Program-made: the position numbers and the translations under genes | Notes under the pieces: model-generated | Databases searched by the model: none | The model's input: the letters and a program-made list of their open reading frames with translations, nothing else | What the model was told of the DNA's origin: nothing | Shown: positions 1 through 7,085 of the stretch, piece by piece | Layout: the number at the start of each line of letters is the position of its first letter | Position numbering within the stretch: position 1 is the first letter of the stretch | Assembly (NCBI GenBank): GCA_963845975.1 | Contig: CAWJUD010000001.1 | Location: forward strand, 620,001-684,000 | Length of the DNA stretch: 64,000 nt | Source of the DNA: JBEKIK01 sp963845975 | GTDB taxonomy: Bacteria > Planctomycetota > Planctomycetia > Pirellulales > Thermoguttaceae | Direction: 5' to 3'

Positions 1-102
1 TTTGACCTTTGATCCGCCGTCGGCAAGCGCGTCGGCATAGGTGGAAGAAATCGTCATTGCCAAAAACAAGAAAACAACCATGAGCACTAGTGCGGGTTTC
101 AT
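1..102 (-). CDS. Secreted protein, N-terminus only
   Basis: The reverse strand opens with an ATG at 102, preceded by an AGAAAGGG-type ribosome binding site at about 111-118, and stays open to the window edge. The 34 visible residues start MKPALVLMVVFLFLAMTISS, a clear signal peptide with a probable cleavage site after TYADA, so the product is exported. Nothing of the mature protein beyond a dozen residues is visible, so no function can be given. It lies downstream of, and in the same direction as, the PEP-CTERM gene that follows, about 210 bases away. Confidence 0.6.
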   Translation of the reverse strand, partial: MKPALVLMVVFLFLAMTISSTYADALADGGSKVK

Positions 103-310
103 AAATCCAAGCCCTTTCTGATTTGACATTGCCTAGTTTTCAGTATTCCAAAAGACAACCGCCTTGATAAGACCCGATTTGGGGGTCAGGCGAGTAAACA
201 AATAAGCTAACTCATTTTCAAGCGATTATCAAGCATTAATTGCGCAAAATGCCATTAATATTCCGCGAAGTCGCAAACAAAATAGCAGCAAAAAAGAAAA
301 AAAGAGGGAT

Positions 311-964
311 TTACATTCTTTTTCTGCGAAGCATCCATCCCATGACCCCGCCGACCAACAAAACAAGGATCGAGGGTTCGGGCACGGGCGTAACCGTCAA
401 AGTAGCCGGCGTGGGAGTTGGAACCGGTACCTCTAAAGAACCAAACGCCAAGTACGGGCTATTGTAAGGGGAGGTTGAAGCCACGGGATAAACGAATCTG
501 AATCCGGCGTTATTTGCATGCCCGCTTGACAAGGAATTCAGAACATTTGTTACGTCCAGAGTAATGCTCGTTTGCTGGGAATAGCTAAAGGATGTGAACA
601 TCGAACCCAAATTCCAGTCGTCAACGGTCAATAATCCGTCCCCGGAATAGCTGTAGGCGTCGATTTGAAACGGATACGGCCCGTATGAAGAGAAAACAGG
701 CAATGTCAGACTTGCATCCTGAACCCCTTGCGAAAATTGGGAAATATCGAATTCCACAATGCCGCGCTCTTCCATGGACGGGTCATTGAGGGCCTCGACA
801 GTACTTAGATCCAGTGCAAGATCCGCAATTCCATCCTTAGCTACGTCAGGAGGAATACCATCGCGCACGGATCCGTCCACCACCGGCGACAATATCGTGG
901 CTGCGCCTTGAGCAACCGTAGCCATTAAGATAAGACCCGCTAACACAATAACGATGCGTTTCAT
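311..964 (-). CDS. PEP-CTERM sorting domain protein
   Basis: Exported protein of 217 residues. I chose the ATG at 964, not the longer reading at 1015, because AGGAG lies 9 bases upstream and a signal peptide begins there (MKRIVIVLAGLILMATVAQG). The C-terminus has the tripartite PEP-CTERM signal: a PVPEPS motif, a hydrophobic segment (ILVLLVGGVMGWML) and a basic tail (RRKRM). In other bacteria this signal is read by the exosortase EpsH/XrtA system at the membrane, usually in exopolysaccharide producers. The central part has no recognised domain, though it is rich in Ser, Thr and Asp as surface proteins often are. A second PEP-CTERM gene lies at 38575. Confidence 0.8.
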   Translation of the reverse strand: MKRIVIVLAGLILMATVAQGAATILSPVVDGSVRDGIPPDVAKDGIADLALDLSTVEALNDPSMEERGIVEFDISQFSQGVQDASLTLPVFSSYGPYPFQIDAYSYSGDGLLTVDDWNLGSMFTSFSYSQQTSITLDVTNVLNSLSSGHANNAGFRFVYPVASTSPYNSPYLAFGSLEVPVPTPTPATLTVTPVPEPSILVLLVGGVMGWMLRRKRM

Positions 965-1567
965 GATGAAAATCTCCTGTATAGCAAAAAAAAACGCCGT
1001 GCGCCTTTCGACCAATCATGGCAATGCTTTTGGTCGTGAGCGCTGCCTCCGGTTCAGAGTCATAAGAAATGTTGAACCGACGGATAGTTTATGCTAACAG
1101 AAAACTAAGCCAGCGTCAATTAGCCACGCTTTTTGGAAATGATACCGTTTGAATTTTCAGGCTTTTTATGAGTTTTTTGGCACGCCAAATACGGCCTAGA
1201 AATTAGGCCAATGAACCTGCTAGGATAAATAAATGCTCATATAGGAAAATCGGTAGTGGTTGAACATTTTGTGGCTTGAATTTATACGAACCTTATGCGG
1301 CCAATTAAATCTATTGAAATGAAGCAAGTAATGTGAACAATTATACAGGTCAGGAACCCCCCTAGTGACGCCGAAGCGAGCGAAGAATAGAATCAAACGA
1401 AGCTTAATCCCCCATATTGACTTATATTGCAGTAATGCTAAAATGAACCCCTCTTTTTTATCATTACGGGAAAGGATGCCTGTTATGAATGCTGGAACCC
1501 TCAAGGAGCCACATGTTTTTTTGATGGCTTTTTTCGTGCGCTGAGATTACTTAAAGGGCACTTATAA
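965..1567. other. Intergenic, no gene seen
   Basis: About 600 bases between the divergent PEP-CTERM gene and the Ntn-hydrolase gene. The short open frames on the reverse strand (1220-1504, 1501-1701) have no ribosome binding site, no recognisable motif and overlap the better forward gene. The region probably holds both promoters, but I see no clear -35/-10 pair. Confidence 0.5.
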
Positions 1568-2380
1568 ATGACAGTTTGCATAGCAGCAATGTGCGATAAG
1601 GGAACTAAGGTTGTTGTAGCATCGGATACGACTGTCACAAATATGTTGATCCCGATTGAATTTGAACATTTACAGGGGAAAATTAGCAGATTATCACCCA
1701 CCTGCGTTGCTATGACAGCGGGGGATGCACTTGCTTATACAGAATTATTTAGCATGGTTACGACAAATTTATCTGCTTTGAGGGAACCCAGTATATTTGA
1801 TATCGTAGACAACATAAAAAGCTGCTATAAAGATGTCCGACATCAAGAGATTCGTGAACGCATTTTGGGACCAAGGGGGCTTGAAGATCTTGAACATTTT
1901 TATAAATTACAGACCCATTTAGAAAGAGAAGTCGTATATAAAATACAAAACCAAATTGACACATACGATTATGGGCTGGAAATTTTAGTTGCCGGAATGA
2001 GTGGAGCGAGATCACATATTTATGGTGTAATTGATCCAGGAACATCATTGTGTTTTGATGCCATAAATTTCCATGCCATTGGTTCAGGAATGATACTTGC
2101 ACTAAATTCGCTAATTTCAAACAGTTGTGATTTAAATAAGTCTTATCAAGAAACAATAATAGCTGTTTTCCAAGCAAAACGACTAGCTGAAAAGGCTCCA
2201 GGTGTTGGCACCGAAACGGATATGGCAATCGTAATGGATAAAGGTGCACTTTGGATTTCTCGTGAAGAAATCCAAAATCTTATCCCGATACATGAGAAAT
2301 GGCAGCGTAAAGATGATACGTGGGAAGAAGACTTAAATAATTTAATAACGCGCATTACACAAACCAAGACAACGGAGTAA
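1568..2380 (+). CDS. Proteasome-like Ntn hydrolase
   Basis: 270-residue protein starting MTVCIAAMCDKGTKVVVASD. Removing Met1 exposes a Thr that aligns with the catalytic Thr1 of proteasome beta subunits and HslV. An Asp lies 18 residues further on (in VVVASD) and a Lys follows in LQGKISR, matching the Thr1/Asp17/Lys33 triad. A later MTAGDA matches the conserved glycine-rich loop. By family knowledge this is an N-terminal-nucleophile hydrolase, probably a self-compartmentalising peptidase. Length is close to proteasome subunits. No ATPase, alpha subunit or Pup ligase gene is nearby, so it may act alone; the substrate is unknown. A tiny gene begins 5 bases after its stop, suggesting an operon. 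Confidence 0.7.
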   Translation: MTVCIAAMCDKGTKVVVASDTTVTNMLIPIEFEHLQGKISRLSPTCVAMTAGDALAYTELFSMVTTNLSALREPSIFDIVDNIKSCYKDVRHQEIRERILGPRGLEDLEHFYKLQTHLEREVVYKIQNQIDTYDYGLEILVAGMSGARSHIYGVIDPGTSLCFDAINFHAIGSGMILALNSLISNSCDLNKSYQETIIAVFQAKRLAEKAPGVGTETDMAIVMDKGALWISREEIQNLIPIHEKWQRKDDTWEEDLNNLITRITQTKTTE

Positions 2381-2385
2381 ATACC

Positions 2386-2583
2386 ATGAAAACTAGAAAC
2401 ATTAGAACAGTGAATGATAGAATTTCTGAGCGTGCTCAAACAGCAGAAATTATGCATAATTTTCGGTTGACTGCCGAGGAATATCTGAAAAATACTCAAG
2501 GGAAAAAATATAGACCTGGTTCGCGCATTAACAGAAAAACGGCAGGTGTGGGGATCGAACCCACGTCGGGAAAATGCCCATAA
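2386..2583 (+). CDS. Small hypothetical protein
   Basis: Starts 5 bases after the Ntn-hydrolase stop, so it may be translationally coupled. It is a 65-residue basic, polar protein (MKTRNIRTVNDRISERAQ...). The last dozen codons (GVGIEPTSGKCP) lie antisense to the tRNA at 2540-2640; such GIEPT strings are a familiar artefact of reading tRNA T-arms backwards. The C-terminus may therefore be spurious, or the gene may have lost its own stop. No homologue is recognised. A rho-independent terminator follows at 2648. Confidence 0.35.
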   Translation: MKTRNIRTVNDRISERAQTAEIMHNFRLTAEEYLKNTQGKKYRPGSRINRKTAGVGIEPTSGKCP

Positions 2584-2640
2584 AGCTAGCCCCGAACTTT
2601 CGATTATAAGTCGAGTGCCTTGCCGCTCGGCCACCCTGCC
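2540..2640 (-). tRNA. Type II serine-like tRNA, anticodon UAU
   Basis: The reverse strand folds as a long-variable-arm tRNA. The acceptor GGCAGGG pairs with ACCTGCC apart from the last position. The D-arm GCCGAGCGGCAAGGC is serine-type. The anticodon stem TCGA/TCGA closes a 7-base loop CTTATAA, giving anticodon UAU (2606-2608), which reads the isoleucine codon AUA. The T-arm is GTGGG-TTCGATC-CCCAC. The discriminator base is G, as in bacterial tRNA-Ser. The variable region is about 34 bases, with a TCGGG/CCCGA stem and a long loop. CCA is not encoded. It lies 40 bases downstream of the RHH gene on the same strand and may be co-transcribed. A decayed or non-decoding tRNA-like gene is the alternative. 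Confidence 0.6.
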
Positions 2641-2647
2641 GAAATTG

Positions 2648-2678
2648 GCCCAATGGTGAAAATCATTGGGCTTTTTTT
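2648..2678 (+). terminator. Rho-independent terminator
   Basis: GCCCAATG (2648-2655) pairs with CATTGGGC (2664-2671) around an 8-base loop, followed by seven T. The T-run is on the plus strand, so it would end transcription of the Ntn-hydrolase operon after passing antisense through the tRNA. Confidence 0.75.
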
Positions 2679-2680
2679 AT

Positions 2681-2902
2681 TCATCCTAAAAAGTCCGCAG
2701 TCCTCCCATATTCTCTTAGCTCTTTTATTGCAAGGGTACGTAATCGGTTGCGCACCCAAGTTGATAATGGCAGTCCTGCAAGATCGGCGGCGGCGTCGAA
2801 GCTTTTCTTTTCAGATTCGGCCACTCTGACCTGTAGATAACGCCCCTTAACCTTAGTGGGGGGGCTTTTCGGTCTTCCAGTCTTTTTCTTGTTTTTGACC
2901 AT
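2681..2902 (-). CDS. Ribbon-helix-helix DNA-binding protein
   Basis: 73 residues: a basic N-terminal arm (MVKNKKKTGRPKSPPTKVKG), then a strand and two helices (YLQVRVAESEKKSFDAAADL, AGLPLSTWVRNRL). This is the pattern of CopG/Arc-like ribbon-helix-helix proteins of the DUF1778 kind, which dimerise and bind inverted repeats through the beta strand. Such proteins are plasmid or element regulators or antitoxins. No toxin-like partner is adjacent. The start codon is 6 bases from a promoter -10 box that is itself half of a 13-bp inverted repeat, so autorepression and a leaderless message are likely. The tRNA follows 40 bases after the stop. Confidence 0.7.
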   Translation of the reverse strand: MVKNKKKTGRPKSPPTKVKGRYLQVRVAESEKKSFDAAADLAGLPLSTWVRNRLRTLAIKELREYGRTADFLG

Positions 2903-2908
2903 ATTGGG

Positions 2909-2999
2909 ATTGTACCGACATTAAAAATACAAGTCAAGACCAATAATATAGAAAAATTTTTATTTTTCCTATTGACTGTATTGTTTATGTCGGTACAAT
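2909..2999. promoter_or_regulatory. Divergent promoters with 13-bp inverted operator
   Basis: ATTGTACCGACAT (2909-2921) and ATGTCGGTACAAT (2987-2999) are perfect reverse complements. Each carries the -10 box (TACAAT) of an outward promoter with a TTGACT -35: spacing 17 on the minus strand, towards the RHH gene, and 16 on the plus strand (TTGACT 2972-2977), towards the transposase. A dimeric RHH protein bound here would block both promoters. The minus-strand start point would lie at or next to the RHH ATG. Confidence 0.65.
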
Positions 3000-3016
3000 A
3001 AGTATAGATAATAAAA

Positions 3017-3044
3017 CCCCGGTCAAGCGCTAACTTGGCCGGGG
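3017..3044 (+). promoter_or_regulatory. Leader hairpin upstream of transposase
   Basis: CCCCGGTCAAG pairs with CTTGGCCGGGG (one G-U pair) around a 6-base loop, about 20 bases after the plus-strand promoter and 85 bases before the transposase start. There is no T-run, so it is not a terminator. It could block read-through translation of the transposase, as leader hairpins do in many insertion sequences, or be part of the element end. Confidence 0.4.
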
Positions 3045-3128
3045 GAAGACAAACCGGCGACTAGCGCCAGAATGACCTTGCAAAACCATTCTACCGCAAA
3101 GTTGCCCCAAAATCAAAGGGACTTTGCG

Positions 3129-4022
3129 ATGAATAAAATGAATACCGAGAAGCGAAACACGATTTTAAGGCTGTTGGTGGAAGGCAATTCGATCCGAAGC
3201 GTATGCCGATTGATGCAAACTAACATCCCCAGCGTACTCCGTCAACTTAAATGGGCTGGCAAGCAAGCCCAAAAACTGATGGATCGGATGTTCCGCGACC
3301 TAAAATTGGACCACTTAGAAACGGATGAAATTTGGACATTTATCCTCAAAAAACAGGGCCGACTGACACCCGAAGAAAAGCAGGAATGCGGCAATATTGG
3401 GGATATGTACTTATGGTACAGCGTGGATCAGAAAACCAAATTGGTCCCCACCTTCCTTCTTTCCAAGCGCTCAGGTGATGCGGCCCGGCGTTATATGGTC
3501 CGACTGGCCAATACACTAAAAATGCCTGGCCCCCATGAAACGGACGATCACAACTACAAGATCGGCAGTATTGACCCTATCACTCAGATTTCCACGGACG
3601 GCTATCAGGGCTATCCCGAAGCGGTCGATTTAGCTTTCGGACGATTCGCAAAATTTGGTACAATTAAGAAAGACTACCGCAACGTCGATATGCCTGGTCG
3701 ATACAGTCCGGGCGAAATAGTGGGGACCGAACGCCGTGGGGTATATTGCATGAGAGAGGATGAATTACAAACGATATGCACAAGCCATATCGAGCGCCAC
3801 AATCTGACCATCCGCACCTTTATGAAGCGGTTCACCCGACTGGCCTTGGGATTTTCAAAGAAATTGGAAAACCTTGAGGCGGCTGTAGCGCTCCACATGG
3901 CCTATTACAACTTTTGTTGGCGTCCTGGTAAGATGCGGATCACCCCGGCAATGGCCGCCAAAGTGACCGATCACTTTTGGACGTTCGCGGAGTTGATGGA
4001 AAAAATTTCAGAAATTTCCTGA
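3129..4022 (+). CDS. IS1-family-type DDE transposase
   Basis: 297 residues from the ATG at 3129 (AAAGGG 8 bases upstream; homologues begin MNK..TEKR as here). An N-terminal helix-turn-helix (TILRLLVEGNSIRSVCRLMQ) is followed by a DDE core: Asp in LDHLETDEIW, Asp in ISTDGYQGY and Glu in HIERHNLTIRTFMKRF. The end ITPAMAAKVTDHFW is typical of the single-ORF IS1-like transposases common in planctomycetes and cyanobacteria. The enzyme would catalyse DNA strand transfer. The reading frame is intact. I found no convincing terminal inverted repeats, so this may be a solitary or domesticated copy. The RHH operator lies upstream and may control it. Confidence 0.8.
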   Translation: MNKMNTEKRNTILRLLVEGNSIRSVCRLMQTNIPSVLRQLKWAGKQAQKLMDRMFRDLKLDHLETDEIWTFILKKQGRLTPEEKQECGNIGDMYLWYSVDQKTKLVPTFLLSKRSGDAARRYMVRLANTLKMPGPHETDDHNYKIGSIDPITQISTDGYQGYPEAVDLAFGRFAKFGTIKKDYRNVDMPGRYSPGEIVGTERRGVYCMREDELQTICTSHIERHNLTIRTFMKRFTRLALGFSKKLENLEAAVALHMAYYNFCWRPGKMRITPAMAAKVTDHFWTFAELMEKISEIS

Positions 4023-4210
4023 AATGGTATCACTACCCGCTTTTTTCAGCATTAAATACATTCCTAAGCTTGTTATAATGCCTGAAAACCATCCCCAATG
4101 GCCGTTCAACTGCTTGACCTGTGCTGACATGGCTTGTTATCTTGAGGTCTGAGTCCTACAAAGATTATTCGAATGCCTTCCTCAAAATTCCTGCCACGCG
4201 AGACACCCAT

Positions 4211-5071
4211 ATGAACCACTTGAACTCAGTAATAGCGATCTTTTTTCGGATCATGCATATTGCCCTGTTGCTTCTCGCTTCGGCGGCGCCGGCATTCTCA
4301 CAGCCGGACCAGCGACAATCCGATTCGCCATCGTCCCAGTTCCAATTAAAGCTCAACGCCGGGGCCATATCCAGCCTCAAGCATGTCCACGATAGCCTTG
4401 ACACGGAGTATGTCATTTCCGGTCGAAGACTGGGAGACGCTGTTCTCCGCTACCGCAAACCGGGCGGCGACCTGCGTGAGGTCCAAACCGCAAAACTGGC
4501 CCAAGCCGGCGACGTGACCTGTTCTCCCAACGCCGACGGCCCGGAATACGATGCCGTTTATCGGATTCTGGATGGGAAATCCGAAGACCTGCTCCTCAAA
4601 GTGCATTTCACTATCCAGGAGCGTGCCGTTTTGTGGACCTTGAACGTCGAAAATCTCGCGCCCCAACCCGTCGAAATCTGCGACCTCGCGATTCCCCTGC
4701 CCATAGGTTCCGCCTTCGGCCGAAACAGGCAGTCCAACGTGAGAATTTTGAAGCACAGTTTCATCTCCGGCCACGGTTCGTATCTGTTTTGGATGCGCAG
4801 CAATAACGCGGGGCCTTACCTCATGCTCTCCCCGCTGGACGACACCCAACTCGAATACTGGAACCGTGACGGCGGTTACAGCGTGTTCATCCATTCGGCG
4901 GCGGCCGGGGCCACGGCCAAGGACAAGGGCTGCAATTGGCGACAGCCCAATACGAGCCTGACGCTTGCGCCCACGGTTCTGCGGGCGATGCCCGGTCGTA
5001 CGGATTCAAACTCCAATGGGCCGACGATTACGACGCGGTGCGGCAAGCACTTGTCGATGATGGCAAGATAG
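4211..5071 (+). CDS. DUF5695 family protein, N-terminal part (frameshifted)
   Basis: Secreted protein. The ATG at 4211 opens a signal peptide (IAIFFRIMHIALLLLASAAP, then AFSQ) followed by a beta-rich domain (residues ~40-255). The true reading leaves this frame at about 4983-4985: after TVLRA the family-like sequence continues one base earlier as GDARSYGFKLQWADDYD. Restoring one G in the GGG run gives a continuous L-R-G-D-A. The tail from there to 5071 is out of frame and not real. The N-terminal half resembles the beta-sandwich part of DUF5695 proteins, thought to act on carbohydrate. No good ribosome binding site is seen, so the start is uncertain. Confidence 0.65.
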   Translation: MNHLNSVIAIFFRIMHIALLLLASAAPAFSQPDQRQSDSPSSQFQLKLNAGAISSLKHVHDSLDTEYVISGRRLGDAVLRYRKPGGDLREVQTAKLAQAGDVTCSPNADGPEYDAVYRILDGKSEDLLLKVHFTIQERAVLWTLNVENLAPQPVEICDLAIPLPIGSAFGRNRQSNVRILKHSFISGHGSYLFWMRSNNAGPYLMLSPLDDTQLEYWNRDGGYSVFIHSAAAGATAKDKGCNWRQPNTSLTLAPTVLRAMPGRTDSNSNGPTITTRCGKHLSMMAR

Positions 5072-7002
5072 ACGTGCACATAGTTCCTGGGATGACCGTC
5101 CCTTCCGATCTTTTCACCCAGCTTGCCTTGCGTACAAAACAAAAAATCGACGCCGTGGAATCCGAATTTCCCGATTCCACCCGCCTGAAATCGCTGGGTG
5201 CAAAGGACGATCTCACCCATCTATACCAGGTCGCATTTTCCAAGCTCGGAGAAAACCGCCTTAAAATTCGCTACGGCGACGGCCGGCACGTGTTTCTGGA
5301 ATTTTTCTGCACCGAACCCATCGAAACCCTGATCAAAAAACGCGCGGCCTTCATCGCCCGCTGCCAGCATCGCGATCCGGCCAAGTGGTACAACGGGCTG
5401 ATCTCGGAATGGAACATGGAAACCCATGTTCTGCTGGGCCCCGATAATTACGACCGCATCCGGGGCTTTCGGATTTACGAGGTCTCCTGCGACGATCCGG
5501 GCTTGTGCAAACCCGCTTTTTTAGCCGCGAAAAACGCCGAGTATCCCCTGCAAAACGAGGTCGATGCCCTCGATTATTACATCCAGCATTTCGTGTGGGG
5601 CGGGCTGCAGCGCACTACCGACGAAACCTACTCCTACGGCATATACGGCATTCCCGACTGGAAGAAAAACCGCGACAGCAAAGACCCCGGCCGCAACGGA
5701 AAACAGCATCTATGGAGAATTTACGACTACCCGCACATCGTGGTGATGTATTTCGGCATGTACCGCGTAGCCAAATATCATCCCCAAATCCGCACGGCTT
5801 TGACTGCGAAAGAATATCTCGAGCGGGCCTACGGCACCGCCCTGGCCTTATTCACCGTTCCAAAGGAGATTACAGGCTGGGAGGCCTATGGAACCGGCCT
5901 TTACAACGAACTGGTCATCCCGGACCTGATCGACGAACTGCAAACCGCGGGCATGAACGCCGAGGCCGATCGCTTAAGAGGGCATTGGGAACGCAAGGTC
6001 CGAACTTTCGTAAACGATAAACCGGACCTGTTCCAATCGGAATATCCCTTCGATTCCACAGGGTTCGAAGCCACCCACGCCTTGGCCAAATACGCCGTAA
6101 AGCACGCCGATCCGCCGGGGTCGGAAAAGAAAATCCGCGTCTCCCAGGAAAAAGCCCAGGAATTCATGGAAAACCAGATCGCCGCCAACATCTTCTGCCG
6201 CGGCTGGCTCGAACCCGCATACTATCTGCTCGGCAGCGACTACCGCGCAAGCGCAGGCAATTCCTATACGCTCAGTTACATGTCGCAGATGGGCGGCTGG
6301 GGAGTCCTCGATTACGCCCTGTATTACGCCCGCGATCCCGCCCCCTATATCCGCCTGGGATATGCCTCGTTTCTAAGCTCCTGGGCATTGATGAACACCG
6401 GGACCCCGGAATCGAACTACGGCTACTGGTATCCAGGCAAGGAAAACGACGGCGGCGCCGGGGGCGGATTCGAGCCCGCCGCGTTCGGCAATACCTGGTT
6501 GGGCCAGCCGCACCATCGCGGAAGCTGGTATTATAGCTGCGAGATCGACCTCGGTTACTGCGGCGCATTGCGGACCGCCGCGACCATCCTCGCCGACGAC
6601 CCGATCTTCGGCCGCATCTGCCTGGGCGGCGACTGGCGGGCCGCGGACGGTGGAATCCAGGTCATCCTCAAGGATGGGCTAAGAAAACGCTTTCATGCCT
6701 TGCTGGGCGATCGCAAATTGCATCTGCTTTTAGACAATGACCGATTCCTTGCCGCCGAGCCCGTCTTTCTCAAGCCGGACTTTTCCCAAATACGTTTTTT
6801 CCTGGAAACCGACAACCCGGAAAAGCACGCGGCAAAACTCCATCTTACAGGTTTGCCGCCCGGCAAATACTCGGTCCGCGACGACAAAGCACCGATTGCC
6901 GCCCTCGACGTTCAGGACGGCCAAGAATACACTCTTGACCTAACGATGGACGCCAACACCAAGTCCAAGCGTTTCATCATTACCAAGCAAGCCCAGCCAT
7001 GA
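4936..7002 (+). CDS. DUF5695 family protein, C-terminal part (frameshifted)
   Basis: Continuation of the gene at 4211 after a one-base deletion. Genuine coding starts near 4984 (the first ~16 codons from 4936 are out of frame) and runs to the TGA at 7000. About 670 residues include a large alpha/alpha-barrel-like region with many aromatic motifs (DYYIQHFVWGGLQRTTDETY, TGWEAYGTGLYNELVIPDL, SYMSQMGGWGVLDYALYYAR). This matches DUF5695 proteins of Planctomycetes and Bacteroidetes, which sit among glycoside hydrolases and are probably secreted polysaccharide-active enzymes. The following convergent GH27 gene supports that. Catalytic residues are not established for this family. Together the two parts form a normal-length protein of about 930 residues. 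Confidence 0.7.
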   Translation: MATAQYEPDACAHGSAGDARSYGFKLQWADDYDAVRQALVDDGKIDVHIVPGMTVPSDLFTQLALRTKQKIDAVESEFPDSTRLKSLGAKDDLTHLYQVAFSKLGENRLKIRYGDGRHVFLEFFCTEPIETLIKKRAAFIARCQHRDPAKWYNGLISEWNMETHVLLGPDNYDRIRGFRIYEVSCDDPGLCKPAFLAAKNAEYPLQNEVDALDYYIQHFVWGGLQRTTDETYSYGIYGIPDWKKNRDSKDPGRNGKQHLWRIYDYPHIVVMYFGMYRVAKYHPQIRTALTAKEYLERAYGTALALFTVPKEITGWEAYGTGLYNELVIPDLIDELQTAGMNAEADRLRGHWERKVRTFVNDKPDLFQSEYPFDSTGFEATHALAKYAVKHADPPGSEKKIRVSQEKAQEFMENQIAANIFCRGWLEPAYYLLGSDYRASAGNSYTLSYMSQMGGWGVLDYALYYARDPAPYIRLGYASFLSSWALMNTGTPESNYGYWYPGKENDGGAGGGFEPAAFGNTWLGQPHHRGSWYYSCEIDLGYCGALRTAATILADDPIFGRICLGGDWRAADGGIQVILKDGLRKRFHALLGDRKLHLLLDNDRFLAAEPVFLKPDFSQIRFFLETDNPEKHAAKLHLTGLPPGKYSVRDDKAPIAALDVQDGQEYTLDLTMDANTKSKRFIITKQAQP

Positions 7003-7033
7003 TGCCGGACTTGTAGGTACGGCAGTTAAAGCG

Positions 7034-7064
7034 GTTGGGGCGGCAGTTAAACTGCCGCCCCAAC
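7034..7064. repeat. Palindromic hairpin between convergent genes
   Basis: GTTGGGGCGGCAG pairs perfectly with CTGCCGCCCCAAC across TTAAA. It lies between two converging genes and could stop transcription both ways, though there is no T-run. Close relatives occur at 9517-9539 (GGGCAGCAG/CTGCTGCCC) and 23113-23128 (GGGCAG-TAAA-CTGCCC). Confidence 0.6.
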
Positions 7065-7085
7065 AAGTGAATCCCCAACGAATCC

